From assembly GCA_037576215.1 (NCBI GenBank), contig JBANDB010000005.1, forward strand, positions 124,001 to 188,000: DNA of 64,000 nt. Direction: 5' to 3'. Below, one piece after another: positions 31,925 to 44,989 of this stretch. A program made the translations under genes and the position numbers. The stretch comes from Armillaria gallica (Eukaryota; Basidiomycota; Agaricomycetes; Agaricales; Physalacriaceae). The notes beneath the pieces are model-generated. The model did not search any database, had not been told where the DNA came from, and saw only the letters and a list, made by a program, of their open reading frames with translations. Numbering within the stretch: position 1 is the stretch's first letter; every line of letters begins with the position of its first letter.

Positions 31925-33988
31925 ATTCCAAGAGTATGAAAGATCTCTCTCTCATGATGAAATTCAGCCACAGATGCATCAATTTTGATGAGATCTTCTT
32001 CATCAATCACTGAATGACACACACAGTAGCAAAATTCCATGAACACTGCAAGTGCTCGGACCATGGGTGGTGGTACATCACCAGCAATAGCTGGGATATA
32101 AACCTGTCAGAAAATGATGAGCCTTATTGTCTGAGACTATGCATATGGTACTGTACAAACCTTCAATAGTGCTTTAGAGTCATTGCCTGTCCATGGCTTA
32201 AAGCCACGTCCTTCAGGAAATCACCGTAAGCCAGGAAAAGGTGGTACAGCAGCAATCCTATAGAGATATGGGATCAGGAGTTAATCATTAATCACATGGC
32301 TGAGAATATACCAGTGGTCAATGTCAGCCAATATTTGTGCTGATTCTTGTGGGGTATTAGCAGTCTTGATGTAGTCTTCAACCCATGTTACTAAATGATC
32401 CTTAAATGTTCCCTTGATGATTTGGTGAAGAAGATCTGGTGACAGAAGTTCATGAATATCATCTTGAGTGAACCCAGATGTGAATGGCTGCAGATAATCA
32501 AATATGAAGACAACAGGAAATTCAGGGAACTGGGCAAGTACCATTATTCCATCGATAATCCCATAATCATTCCACATTTCCTTTGAGGACATAGCACAAG
32601 CACAAGCATCTGTGTGTTCATGTGTCCTTCACCCACCAGGACCATCTAAATTGTGATGTGAGGCAGTACACCTTTGACATTGAGCTATGGAGACATATAA
32701 AAGGTGTGCAAATGACATACCGAGGACACCAGCCTTGTACAATGCAGGCTAACAAGGCTTGCTCAGGGTAGTTGGCAATATATGGTCCTAGTCCATATAT
32801 GGTTTGGCAGTAATGTCCATCACCATAGCATAGAACTTTGAGGGTTTCCATACCAGACCACAATGACTCAAATATTGCCCGGAGTGAGCCATGGAAGATC
32901 TGACGATGAAAGGTTTGAAACTCAGGGCTATCTTGATGTTCATGATCCACTAAAAAGAGAAAAAGGAGCAGTCAATATATCACATGTTCAAGTAAGGGAA
33001 GGTGGGAAACTTACTCTTAGGTACAGAGAGAAAGCCAAGGAGGGAAACTCCATTGCGATGTGCATGGCGGATATTATTATGGATCAGGCCATTAGATGCA
33101 TATAGCAGGTATTATTCATTCTGTCCTGTTGCAACTGAGACAGTGGTTTTATTGCTGCCAACAATGACAGGACAGTAGGTAATATCACTAAGACCAAGTT
33201 CATCGGAAATACAATCCTGTGAATGAAGACCCAAGTTAATAAAACTATGCAAAGTATGACAGATATAAAAGAAGTACATACTGCCTGCCACCAAGCCCAA
33301 TTACCTGACATCAAATCTTGGTAACAACATCTTCCTTGCCCATCAGTCATGCATTTTGGTAAGAAGTCCATCTCTTTAGCAAAGTTGGGGTTGGCCAGTT
33401 GGGTTTTGAGAACCTCGCAAGGATCATGGAAGAAAACCTCATACTCTGTGGTCTTCCAAGATGGCAGTGAATCAGTTTCAATCTTGCCTTGGTAGGACAC
33501 AGAAAATGATTGCCATGGCACACTGCCTATCATTGTAGCATCAATGCTGCTATACAGATCGTTAGAGTTGATGAAAGGCGGGCTATCCTGATCATGCATC
33601 TTTGCAGACCATATTTGAAGAAGGTCATTGAGCTGACTAGCAGGCATCTGATTGTGCTGATATAGCAGGTCAGCAAGTTCAAACAAAGCATGATCCTCAA
33701 AAGGTGTAAAATTGTCCAGAGGTCCATAAATAAGCGGTGGTGGTGAGGTTCCATCTGGAAGAACATTACCCTTGCTATCACAGGGCTTCCCTGAAGACAA
33801 TATGAGATCAAGGCATAACACCAAAATAGATTCCACATACCATTAACAGCTGGGTGATACTCAACAGATTCCTGTATTTTGTCATCTTCTTCCTCAGCAT
33901 CATGTAGAGGACTTCCTGCAGGACTTGGCACATTGAGATGTCCACTATTGTTAGATTTCCCATGCTCTGATAGTTGCGATGGACTCAC
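31925..33988 (-). pseudogene. Plavaka-type transposase, 3' truncated
   Basis: Minus-strand segments in order: YEVFFHDPCEVLKTQLANP, EMDFLPKCMTDGQGRCCYQD, SGNWAWWQA, VGSNKTTVSVATGQNE, SNGLIHNNIRHAHRNG, DGHYCQTIYGLGPYIANYP, ALLACIVQGWCPR, then DIHELLSPDLLHQIIKGTFK, and finally VYIPAIAGDVPPPMVRAL. This is the characteristic order of the Plavaka transposases common in mushroom genomes (name and order from memory). Introns separate several segments. In-frame stops (after GQNE; in PGLR-stop-FPEG; before LTR-A) and loss of the C-terminus at 31,890 make it inactive. It is nearly free of CpG. Confidence 0.85.
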
Positions 33989-36900
33989 TGGTGCAAGCCA
34001 AGCCTGAGAATGGTGTGTCTGTATAGTGGGACCAAATCAGAGACTGTGAAATTTGCATGATGCCAGGTGAATGGATACACCATTAGCTGAGGAGAAGTAG
34101 CACATGCAACCAAGCATTTTGTTCTTGCAAGGAATAGTCTTTCATTTCAGTGCTCTCAGCTTAGTTGAGTTGATTGAGACAGTTGGACATCAGAGAATGA
34201 ATTGGTATGTCACACTATTGGTTGGACTTTGTAAAAAAAAAATCAACTTGATGTGACATGGCAGCCTAGCACTGTTACCTACTTACTTTCCATTGTCTGC
34301 TTCTATGCCTCCTCACCATTCGAAAAAAGCTCTTGATCTTCCTTCTATGATAGTAAAAAAACCTGTAGTGGAGAAGATGCAGCTGTGTAGCAGTAACAAA
34401 GGGTGCCATCCTGGAACTGTTGATGATTGGGAGCATCCTGATGATGTCAAAACTCTTGGTGAAAAGATCAAAAACAAGAACAAAAAAAGGTTGATAGTGC
34501 TAAGCTACAGGTACAAAGAGACAAGGCCAAGGTAGATGTAGCTATTCTTGAGGATGCACTTTGTCAGGAGGATGTGGCTTGAGAGTTAACAGGGCATTGC
34601 CCTGCTAGCATCAAAAAATGTGTCCCTTCCACTAAGAACAAAGCAGGTCAGTTCAATGTTGATATGGTGGCATATCATACTCACTCTCATGCTCCAGGCA
34701 ATGACATTGATCCTCAGGTCAATGTTGCTGCTCCCCCATCCTTGTTGAACCAGATGTTGCAACCAGAGATCTCAGTGACTTCAACAAATGAGGAAATCCA
34801 AGAGCATACTAGTATTGCCCAACAAAGTCAGTAAATTTGATACTGTGAGATTATACTACTCAGAATAGCCAAGAAGAAATTTCTCATGTGCAAGACCTTA
34901 CGGTGCTCGCTGGTGGTGATGAATCAGATAAAGAGTCAGATGAGTACATACCTCATGGAGATCACATTGATGCCACCAAGGTGGGGAAGCCGGTGACCAA
35001 ATTTGGACCAAAGCCCAGGCCAGTAAAAGTCTCCACACGTACCACTATCACCAATAGTCAATCTACCAAGGAGGGTGTGGCCACATCCAAGCTTTCTTTG
35101 CAAACATCAGGACCTGAATCCAAAGGGGAGACTATCATGGCACTCAAATGTGTCCTGAAACATAAGAGTCAAGTCTACCATGTATCTCTTATATTTTGTT
35201 TTTGTTGAAGCTGCTGATAACCCAGATTTTCCAGCCTGTGCTCTGATGATGGACCTATTCCCCCCAAGGTGCAAATACCGCCTACAAAGAAGCAAAAAGT
35301 CAAGACCAAAACTGCAGATCCAGTCAAGACCTCAGAGCCTGCTGGCGAGTTAGCAAAGAACTGGGAGCAGAAAAAGAGTGGAAATTGACTTCAGACTGGA
35401 AAGAAAGGTGTGCGTGCAGAGGTCTTCAGTCAACTGCTATTATGCTGATGCTCCATTTTATACTACAGATGCAAGGAATGAAGAGAACAATTCACTTGTT
35501 AAAGCTGGCGGCATGGTTGAAGATGATGAGGATATTAAACCAGAATTCATTGACATCAACAAGACAAAGGGAAAAGGCTTAACAGACCACAAAACAGTAG
35601 GTATATATCTTCCTGTGCTTTTAATCATAAGCTAATCATCGTGTTCCAGGATGTCATCAAAATAGTCAAGAAAGATGGTCCAATCATGACAGCAAAACAG
35701 GCATGTAATGGCAAGAACAAATGGACCATGAATGACTTGCTAGGTGGCACTCAGAACACTTTCAGCAAGAGAATCGTTCCCTTTTTTCATGAGAAAGTGG
35801 GGCAATCAACGACTCCTTGGGCCTCACTATCTGTTGAGGATGTTCAGGAGGCAGTTAACATGGAGTTTGGAAGGACCAAGTACTGCATGGCAGAGAAGGA
35901 CGCATGAATGAGCCTGGTATGTCACTTATACCATTGAGCCATTGATTAACACTTCATTTGATGCCAGGCCAATTATTGAATCACTGATTTCCATTATGAC
36001 ATTTGTGTCGAGGCAGAAAAGGCAGTTGAGGCCTTTATCCAAGAACACTGCGATCAGCTCTCAACACCTGAGCTTATTGGACAATATATGACCTACCTAA
36101 TCACATCAACATCTCCAGGGGGGAATGTAGGTTCCAGCCCACTGTTTATGTGGAAAGTTTGGAAGGATGATGGAGCACAGAGAAGGGTATGTCCCCTTTT
36201 TATGACAATTTACACTGTCTTAGTGTACAACTAGGGAATGTTTTGTCACAAGTTGATCATTCAGGTCATGACTAAGGCCCATTTCATGGTGCTGGGGCCC
36301 ATGGACAATATTTCGATGATTCTGTACCTGAAAGGTGCACTATTACTTGCTGGGCAGGTGGTATGAGGACTTCATTGCTCATGATCTATTAATGACTCAC
36401 AATATTACCACAGGTAGAGCATGCAATTTCTATGTGGACTACTAGTGCATTTGTTACAGCTGTTTAGTAATTATGTGGAAATCTAGTTTATGAAAAATGT
36501 GTGTGGTTCTATTTGGTTCACCTGTGCCAGCCATCAACATGGGCATTGATGTGTCTACTGTCTTCTTCCTTTCCACCATCATGGCTCCTCAGCAATCCCA
36601 GTCCTCAGAGCCTCAAGGACGTCCAACCCAGATATACATTACATTTTCTTTGACAACAACAACACCCAGCACTGCCCCTTCTACAAAGAAGTCAGCAGCA
36701 GCTCAAAAGATCCTGAAGTTCTTGAAGACAAAAACATTTGACTATCAATTCTCAGGCCATACTCCTGCTCTTGAATCATACACCACATTTACCACTGCTC
36801 TACTTACTCCACCTCTGCAAAGTACATTCCCCTTCTTGAAAAGAAATGATAGATATCATTCAAAATGTTGACCAAAAAAATGTATGTGCCAACACTCTTT

Positions 36901-37641
36901 TCTGCAAACATAACTTACCTTTCATTTCTAGCAAAAATAATGCATCAATGTTGAAACTCCTGAAGAATTTCATCAAATCATCAAGAAGAGTGTCATTTGG
37001 GATACTGGGGCAGTGAAGGAGATCTACATTTGGTTGAAACTAGATCCTGTAAAGGTTCTCTGGTCAAAGGTGCATGCTTTTCTCATTGAGCAATGCTTGT
37101 TGCTAACCATTTGTCAAGTGCAATGTTGCTGAGGATTCAGACAATGACAATCAGTCAATCTATGATGAGGTACTGCTCTTCTACTCTTTTGCATGATAGT
37201 GCTGACAGTGTACAGGATGGAAATAAGAATGTAGAGATTCTGGATGAACTAGCTCATGTGTGGAAGCTCCTTACTGACAAGTGGGGGAATCACCATAACC
37301 AGCATCTAACCTACACTGATCCTCATTGTGGTATCACTTGGGAACTTACCAACCCCCAGATTGACACATGGGTTCACTATATTGTATGTCATTACAACAT
37401 TATTCTTTGCCTATGATTCACTAACCAACGTTTGTCAGGCCAATGCCAAGGCAACTGTCAATGACCCGCTAGCTAGTGATGCTGTGACTCAGCTAGACTC
37501 AGCTTGGCTAGACTTATGCCGACTTTGGTAATTTCATTTATCCAAGTCGGCTCAAGCCTGTGTCAAATTGTCAGCTAGGCTAGACTCCAGCTCAAAGTCA
37601 GTTTAAGCACAGACTAATAATCAAAAAAGGAAATAGATGTA

Positions 37642-40600
37642 TTAAATAATACTGTGTGATGCAAGAGACCTAATAAATGCCTGCATATCCTCAGGAACCA
37701 GTGTCTGCTGATGTAGAAGTGCCTCAAGCTCTTCTATCTGCGAGGCTTCATCCGATTCATCCGTAAAATTAAGACCCCGCCCCTTTCTGATTGAGAATTT
37801 GAGCATCTGCAAAGCTTCCATTGCCTGTACACCTAAATGATTATGCCGTAATGTGTTAGTCTCTTTCCCACTTGAAAAAACATGTTCGGAGGGTACTGCA
37901 GTGCCTTGAATAGGCAAAATATCAAGCACAAAAGAGAAAATAGTTGGATATAGTTTCTGATTCTCCTGGCATTGATACATTAACATAGACACAAATACGG
38001 AGATTGCATACATACCTGCAAGAACATCAAGATTGATATATCATCTCTGATCAGATCAGAAAGATATGCATCAACTTCCACTCAAAGACTTTTTGAGGGA
38101 GCGGAAGTACGTGCACCTGGGCACATACGAAGAATGTCATGTGCACAAGCAAGAGTGTTCCCAGAATTTGGAGCCAGTGTCCATGCAGGTGTGCATAGCT
38201 CTGGTGAATTGCAGTATTCTCGAAGCTGTAAACTTAGGTCAAAGAAGAGAACAGCTGTGACAAATCAAATGACTAACAGTTTCTATGAACAGCTTCTTGA
38301 TGTCAGAAACTCAATCAGGCATATTGTCTTGGAACCATTGCATCTTGTAGCTAGGATGTATGACTATGGAGACATGAGTTTGCATCTCAAAGAAATGAAA
38401 GTGGCGTACTGATTGCTAAGAAATAGACATCAACATCATCAGCACGATTTTGGTACTCTGCAAGCTTGTCAAGACTGGCATCAATGATTTCAGACAAATG
38501 TGGCAGCTCTTCTTGAAGAGCCTCCCATGTTGATCTCATAGCCTCAAATGCGGGAAGTGTATCAGAGATGCATGGGGTTTTCTCTGCTGAAAGAATTTGC
38601 TGGAATGCATGTGGAACCTGAGAGAATACAATGTTAGCTAGCACATTTCTGGTGCTCAAAAAGACTGTACAGCAAGTATGTCCCAGAAATCAGAAAGTGC
38701 ATTCCATTCAGCAGTACTCAGCTGATACTGGTGTAACCCAGGAAAATCAGGGGATCTAAGAAATCTTTCAATTGCCTGTAACCGGTTATCATGTCATTCA
38801 AATCACAAAAGCATATTAAAGAATCACAAACTGGATGTAATGTGAGAGCTCGATCAATCATCAGGAGTGTCGATGACCATTGTGTAACAACATCTCGCAA
38901 GAGCTGGAGATTGTTGGTCTCCAACACTTCAAGTATCTCTGAAAACACTTGATGTCATATGGATGAGGCTCGAATCTGAAAGGAATTCATATAAAAGAGT
39001 TGAAATTGTGAACAGATTACTTACAACTCAGACAATTGTTCTCACAGTTGCAATAGGATCATGTTGGCATGCAGCGTTGAAATTAGTAGGTCATTCAGGT
39101 GGTGGAATAAATTCACTGTGATCGAGAGCATGATCCAGATTTGTGATTGCTTTCAAGACGGCCTTGCAAGCAAGGTTAACAATATGTGTGAAACATCTGG
39201 AAATATGAGAACAACTGAAGACAACCAATCACATGATAACTTACCGAATATGCCACTTTAAAGCAGCAAATGGTATACCTTGCTGTGTGAGCAATGTTTC
39301 AAGCCAAGCCAGCATCGTATCATTATTAGATGCATTGTCAAGGCTGATCCAACTGATATGAGACAGATATTAGTTAGCACCAAGGGATCAAAGTTCTGAG
39401 CTTACCTTCAGTGCAATGCGGAGATGATCAACTATGTGGAGAAAAGCTCTCACTAAATGCTCCCCATCATGATGACCGGGGACACAGTGAAAGCCAATCA
39501 AATCAGCGCAAAGCATCAGAGCCAAGTACATATCCCCACCATTGGGTGGATGAACCTCCTTTGTATCAATCCAATGAGCTGTAACAGCCATGAATGGTAC
39601 AAGATTGGCATTTGACCACAAATCAGTTGTGAATGAATTTTTACCCAGAGCGCTCTAAAGGCAGAACAGGCATCAAGATGTTAAAACACAACATATCGCA
39701 AACTATGTGATATACCTGCATCTCTCTTGAGAGCTGTTTTAAGTGCTCCTCCCATATTTCCATTACACAGGACTGGATCTGTGTTCGGCATGGTATGTCG
39801 GCATTAGTAAGGTCCTCTCTGAGCATGAGAAAAATCTGATGCAGCTCCAGAGACTCAATGACATTGAAAGACTATAAAATATTGGTTTCAGATGCCTGTT
39901 TTGTGAATAGGAAGCCTACCTGGTCATTTGCAGAAATAAATGCAACAAGTGCATCAATAAATGCTTCAAGCAAAAATGCTGGGATCCCCTCAACATTGCT
40001 TGCCATGCTGGGAGTATTCTTATGTCCTTGTCCTTATGATTCTCGGTATGCTGCAACAACAGCTTCTGCAGCTTCTGTGGTGATTTTGATCTTGAGTTTA
40101 TCACATGCAGCTACCCAGAGTGAGAGATGCTTCGTATACAAGTGTCGCTGCCAGTTGCTAGTAGACATTGATAAATGGCCAAATGATGTTGTGATCTGAT
40201 GAGCCCTAGAAGTACTTTAGATTTGTATGTAGAAAAATAAATCAGAAGTTACAAGCAGAAGATACAGTGCACACAATCCTCACGCATTTGATAAAATGGT
40301 TGGAGATCAGGTATGTCTGGCATTTCCATTGTTGCTCACTTAGCCCAGTGGTGCTGGCGATTGCTCTTGGGTGTTGGTGCACAAGGATGCAGAATAGGTG
40401 TCGGTGTTGTAGGCCCTGATGAATCAGACAGTGTATCGAAGTTAAATATTTCTACATCATCGGCACTTGCTAAAGAGCCACCAAGCATCAGCTGAGGCTG
40501 CAAATGACTGGCATTATGTTCTGGAGTAGAAGGGAATGGATTCTCATCATCAGGATCAGGAAGATCACCCTGATGTCTGTGTGAATGAGTCGATGGTGGA

Positions 40601-40764
40601 GTCATTGGTACATGTGGAGAGGGTGGGGGAGGCTGTTGACCATGCTGAGGTGAGTAATTTGGCTGAGAGGGTTCGTTTATCCCTATGAGAAGGATATTTA
40701 ATAAATGAGGCCAATTGAGAAAGGAGGAATAACATACCAAGGTCCTGGACATGAAATCATGCAT
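37642..40764 (-). pseudogene. hAT transposase (BED finger, RNase H-like, dimerisation domain)
   Basis: Minus-strand order: a Pro-rich N-terminus, CVHC (40,280) and RHLYTKH (40,150) forming a BED-type zinc finger across an intron, then LREDLTNADIPCRTQIQSCV, then ALGKNSFTTDLWSNANLVPF and MAVTAHWID (first catalytic Asp region), DNASNNDTMLAWLETLL, HIVNLACKAVLKAI, then LLRDVVTQWSSTLLMIDRAL. It ends with the dimerisation region YPTIFSFVLDILPIQGTAVP and SGKETNTLRHNHLGVQAMEA. Several introns are evident. Stops occur near the finger, and one frame break is likely. Probably inactive but only moderately decayed. Confidence 0.88.
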
Positions 40765-41798
40765 TCAAGGCTCCTCCAGGGTGTACAGCAAGCGTCTCCA
40801 TTGGCCCAGGGGCTTCACTCTCAGTGACAACTGAAGATTCAGTCCGACCACCACATCTCTGAGCATGAGTACGCACTCCCCAATGTCCAGTTGGAGCCAT
40901 TCAGGCAGTAAAAGTTAGATGATCAAAATCAGACTGGGGAGAACGGAAAAAGTAAACAGCGTGCTAGAGAAACATAGGCCTGTTGAGAGCCATATTTATA
41001 TGGTTTGCGTAATGCTGGGAAGCAAATATAGATGTATTTCATTAAGGTGCTAAGTACAGCTGGTTTTCATAGATCAGTAGCATTTTAGATGACTGTCAGT
41101 GAACACCTAAGTCTCAATGAATACAAGAACAGCACATATAATGTATAATGACACACCTTTATGTTGACATTCGCTCTTGCCACCAGTTTTCTGCCCTCAA
41201 AAGGCCTTGAGACTTGTTTCAGACATCATGCTTGTAATCACAGCGGAGGCCCGTGCATCTTAGCTGGTAAAAAACGAAACCTTAAAAGGTTTTGATTTAG
41301 CGTTGCCTTTCTTGGCCCTGAAAATGCCATCAATAAAACAGTATGAAAAACTTTTCCCCCTATGGAACAATGGACTTAAGGTACCTTTTTGTTTTACAGC
41401 GTGCAAAACAATGGCGTAAAAACTGAAGCTGAAATCGAAACCATTTAAGGTCCCGTTTTAGGCGATTGAAAATGCACTAACCTCTGCAGTGAATTGTCCT
41501 CAGGCTTGGAAATGGAGATCAAAACTGCATATTTGTGGATGGCCAGAGGAAGCAGAAACACATAGGAGCACTACATCTTACCGCTCACGCCCCAAGAAGT
41601 TGGTACAAGGATGGTAGGAGCTGGTAGAGGGCAAGGATGAAGATCAATGAATCGCTACCAAATTGGTCATCGATAACCAGCTAAAGTGGCTTGAGCCTGG
41701 CTAAAGCCGACTATGGCAGCAACTTGAGTCTAGAACGAGTCTGAGCCAATTAAGGCTCAAGCTCGGCTTATCAAGGCTCAGCTTAGGGGCTCAAGCGG

Positions 41799-43547
41799 TG
41801 ATGAGCCTCCAGGCTCTGTACGCTCAGAATTCACGGATTTAGCCATCCATCACCCAATACCTTCGAAACAACGCCATTATAATCCTCACACACTCCATAA
41901 CACTGCCAACTCTCGATAATACCATGGATTTTCGCAGTATAAGCCACAAACATTCAGATCCAGTCCTAAAACCGTAACATCCACTCCTCATGCACTCCGT
42001 TATCCTTCCCAGCTCGCCTCGCATCACAATTACCATATCCCATCACGGCAAGGCACCTTTGATCAACAATCATCCTAAAACAGGGTTGCTATATCACTCA
42101 GAAGCACTAGTTTATGTGCCCATCAATCATTTAATGAAATGACATGATTGATGCGAGTACCCTCCCAGCTACGATAATTACAGCTATGGCAACTATAGAC
42201 CGCGTTTACTAAGGCTGTTACAGTGCCAAGACTTCGAATTATCATTGCCCCACGCATACACCTCAGCACGGCAACTGCAGCTCAATAATCCGCAGCTACA
42301 CAGCACCTTATGATCCGCTCATCACTCAATAAAACCACACGGTTTGCATCCATACACAGCAACGTCGAGGACTTGCTGTTACTTTAGAACCACAGATACC
42401 ATATGTTTACTACGGCTATTACAAAAGCCAAGGACTTACAGCCTTACTAAGGCTTCGAAGAATATTCTATTTATAAAATTGTACTTGTAGTATAAAAACT
42501 AGGTAGATACCGCATTTTTAGAGCTAGTTCTTACCCAGTTGACGAGGCTACAGCATTACCAGTCAGCTACGGTTACTCCAAGTTATTCCCCACCGCTTGC
42601 TTTACTCTTTAAACATTGTTGGTTGCACCAATACACAAAATCTTGCGTCAATAACTTGCTTTTGTCTTTTAATGCCACAACATTGCTTCACTTTCACCAA
42701 ATAGGATTGTTTCATCGCTTTCACCTTCTACATCGCCATCATTTTCATCACCCAGTTCAGTATTGCCTCCGTGTAGGCCCAGTTCAGCTCCATAGGATCA
42801 CCCTCGACTTTATCATTGTTCGGAGTTGCCGTGCATCTATTGCCGCAGCACCCCACTCAGCACCTCAGTTGCTACGATTTCTACCAGTTTCTTCCAGTCT
42901 CCATACGTTTATTGCTATTGTTTCGACTCACAATATTAGGTACACCCCAAGCCACGTTTACTAGGCTATTTCGACGTCTTCTAGTCCATTGCCACGATTT
43001 CTAGAGCATCGCAACGATTTCTAGTGTGTTGCTACGATTTCTAGAGCATTGCTACGATTACCAGTCCTTCCACACGATTACTCGCCCTCCCCCACGATTA
43101 CTAGAGCATCACAACGGTTTCTAGTCCTTCCCCACGTTTTACAGTCCATCCCCACGTTTTCTCGACTGTTGCAACGATTTCTAGAGCGTTGCTACGATTT
43201 CTAGCACGTTGCTACGATTTCTAGACCTATTTTCATGGTCTCTAGATCATTTTCAAAGTTTCTATTGCGGTTTCTTGGTATTCAAGTCATACCAGATTCC
43301 GTCCCATCTCGTTTATCGAGATCCTTCCTGGCTTACAGCCAACGTCTATTAGTACTCCTTGACCAAGAGTACTACTTCGCTGACTGAAAAGTCGCAGTGT
43401 ATCTTGTGTTATTGAGGAATTGACCGCATGGAGGTGCACCGAACCACTCGCAAACACATTGCCTTGATTGCTGTGTTGCTACGTTAATTGCCTACACTCT
43501 CACCGAGTTTTGGGTGTTGCCGTTGCCATGGAAGTCTAGGCTCATCA
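41799..43547. mobile_element. LTR-B copy 2, inserted near the hAT right end
   Basis: Starts TGATGAGCCTCCAGGCTCTG and ends AAGTCTAGGCTCATCA, the reverse of copy 1. Flanks GCGG and GTGG give a 4-bp duplication with one CpG transition. It retains more CpG than copy 1. Long matches with copy 1 include the motif of a gene-free GGAGGTGC / TGCGAGTGGTT stretch near the end. No protein coding. Confidence 0.88.
42958..43230 (+). repeat. Degenerate 21-bp tandem repeat in LTR-B copy 2
   Basis: About 12 units of a pattern like GCTACGATTTCTAGAGCATT in a row. Variants replace TTGCTACG with CCCCACG or CATCGCAACG. The corresponding region of LTR-B copy 1 does not show the same clear array, so it expanded or decayed separately. 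Confidence 0.75.
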
Positions 43548-44989
43548 GTGGCTTTAAGCTTAGCCATGGCAACACTACTGCTAGCTGTTCCAGAATTCGA
43601 TGAGGAGTACCAACAGCCATCCATTCCCATCCACAAACAACCCAACCACCTGGCAAGCATTGCTGAATCTGCTGGTGAGCTCCCACCAGTGTCTGAGCTA
43701 GGATACACCACCAACATACTCACAAATGGCACCCAGAAGCTGTCAGCAGATACTACAGCACTAGGATCCATAGCCATCGTCTCCCAGTCACCTGTCAACA
43801 GCCCTTCAAAGCTTCCACATTTCCTCACCTACATCAAGAGCAAAGGTGTACATTGTGCTTTCCAGTACCAGACTGTTCTGAAAGGGGTGGACTTTGGCCC
43901 TGACATCCTACCGCTTGTTGGTACTGATAGTCTGACCAACCTTGGAGTGTTGGATGGTGATGCCATCAGGCTGAAGTCCTTAGTAGCTGACTGGTGAAAA
44001 GCCCAGAGGTGAGATGTCAAAGTGAACCAGTGAAGTGTCCAATTGAACCTGCTTTGGATGAGGAAGCTCCACCTGCCAAACGTTATCGCTTTGAAAAGCA
44101 TTGGCCAGATGATCAAGGGGCTCGCACCCTGTTTGGCTCAGGTACCAAGGAGATTGAGGATGATGCTGAGCTGAACAACTTTGCATGGTTTTATCACTGC
44201 GAGATACAGAACCAGGAATATGATGGTTGAGTTACCACTGCACCTCAAGCCAATCATTGATGGTGAAGATGGGCCCAATATTCAGGCTGGTTGGTAAGAT
44301 CATTTCTCAGTTTCTTGGAACTGTGTATTCTTTGTTGAACGTCTGTATTTGCTTTGACTGTGGTTTTTCCATTGCTTCGCTACTGCATGCTTTTGTAACC
44401 CCTTGCTGTATCCATTATATCATGTCACTTTTCCTTTCTTTCACATTACTCTGGATGGATAGATACAAGTCTGGACTGCCATCATTGGAAATGGTAAATA
44501 CGGTTCAGACCTTGGTATTTTAATTCAAATGACTCACAACAGACTAGTGACTCGCTGCAACTAGGTATGACTACTACAACTATTCATGACTCAAATGGAC
44601 ACAATTATGACTCACAATTGTATGTTGGCTTTAGTTTATAAAGGCAGGAACTGTACAAAGATAGATACAATTTCTTTCCTGCCCATAAAGCGTGACCTTA
44701 AGATTGGACCTGTGTCAGGCCAGAGGGAGCGTGACTTGGATCAAAGTAATCAACTCAGCCTTCTTCAAGCCTTATCATTGACTCGTACACCTTAGAACAA
44801 GCACCCTTGTCACTAAAAGCCTTCAACAACAACATGCCAACAATGTTCGACACCTCAATTCATTGAGGATCACTAAGAGTAATGACCAGAACTTAAAGCA
44901 ATGCAACTAAGACATCAGTGAAGCTTTACAGATGTTGCATATTAGAAATTCTCGTTGCTGTATTACATCACAATTCAATCAGATGGACT

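Larger units (their letters stand above)
37474..43577. mobile_element. hAT transposon with nested LTR-B
   Basis: Starts TAGTGATGCTGTGACTCAGC and ends with the imperfect mirror (reverse complement TAGTGTTGCCATGGCTAAGC). The 8-bp duplication is CCGCTAGC (37,466-37,473) and CTGCTAGC (43,578-43,585), differing by one C-to-T at CpG. Without LTR-B (41,799-43,547) it is about 4.35 kb. Both ends hold many AGCTCAG/CTGAGCC-type words. It interrupts the reading frame of the accessory gene exactly between the two duplications. Confidence 0.95.
34293..44270 (+). pseudogene. Transposon accessory gene, split by the hAT element
   Basis: Begins MSASMPPHHSKKALDLPS and continues in exon-like pieces (WTMNDLLGGTQNTFSKRIVP; FHYDICVEAEKAVEAFIQEH; YLITSTSPGG). 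The reading frame meets the hAT insertion at 37,473 within NAKATVNDPLA and resumes at 43,586 with VPEFDEEYQQPSI. It ends in a region with VHCAFQYQTVLKGVDFGPDI and LTNLGVLDGDAIRLKSL, which I compare with SAM-like C-termini of transposon-linked proteins in Agaricomycetes (tentative). A one-base loss after DW near 43,992 and several stops make it nonfunctional. Transcribed away from the Plavaka gene, so the two probably formed one element. Confidence 0.6.

Noticed and set aside
44227..44523. Hydrophobic 98-codon plus-strand frame as a membrane protein
   Set aside because: It lies downstream of a frameshifted pseudogene in CpG-poor sequence with no homologue recognised. The hydrophobic wording is typical of chance frames in T-rich DNA.
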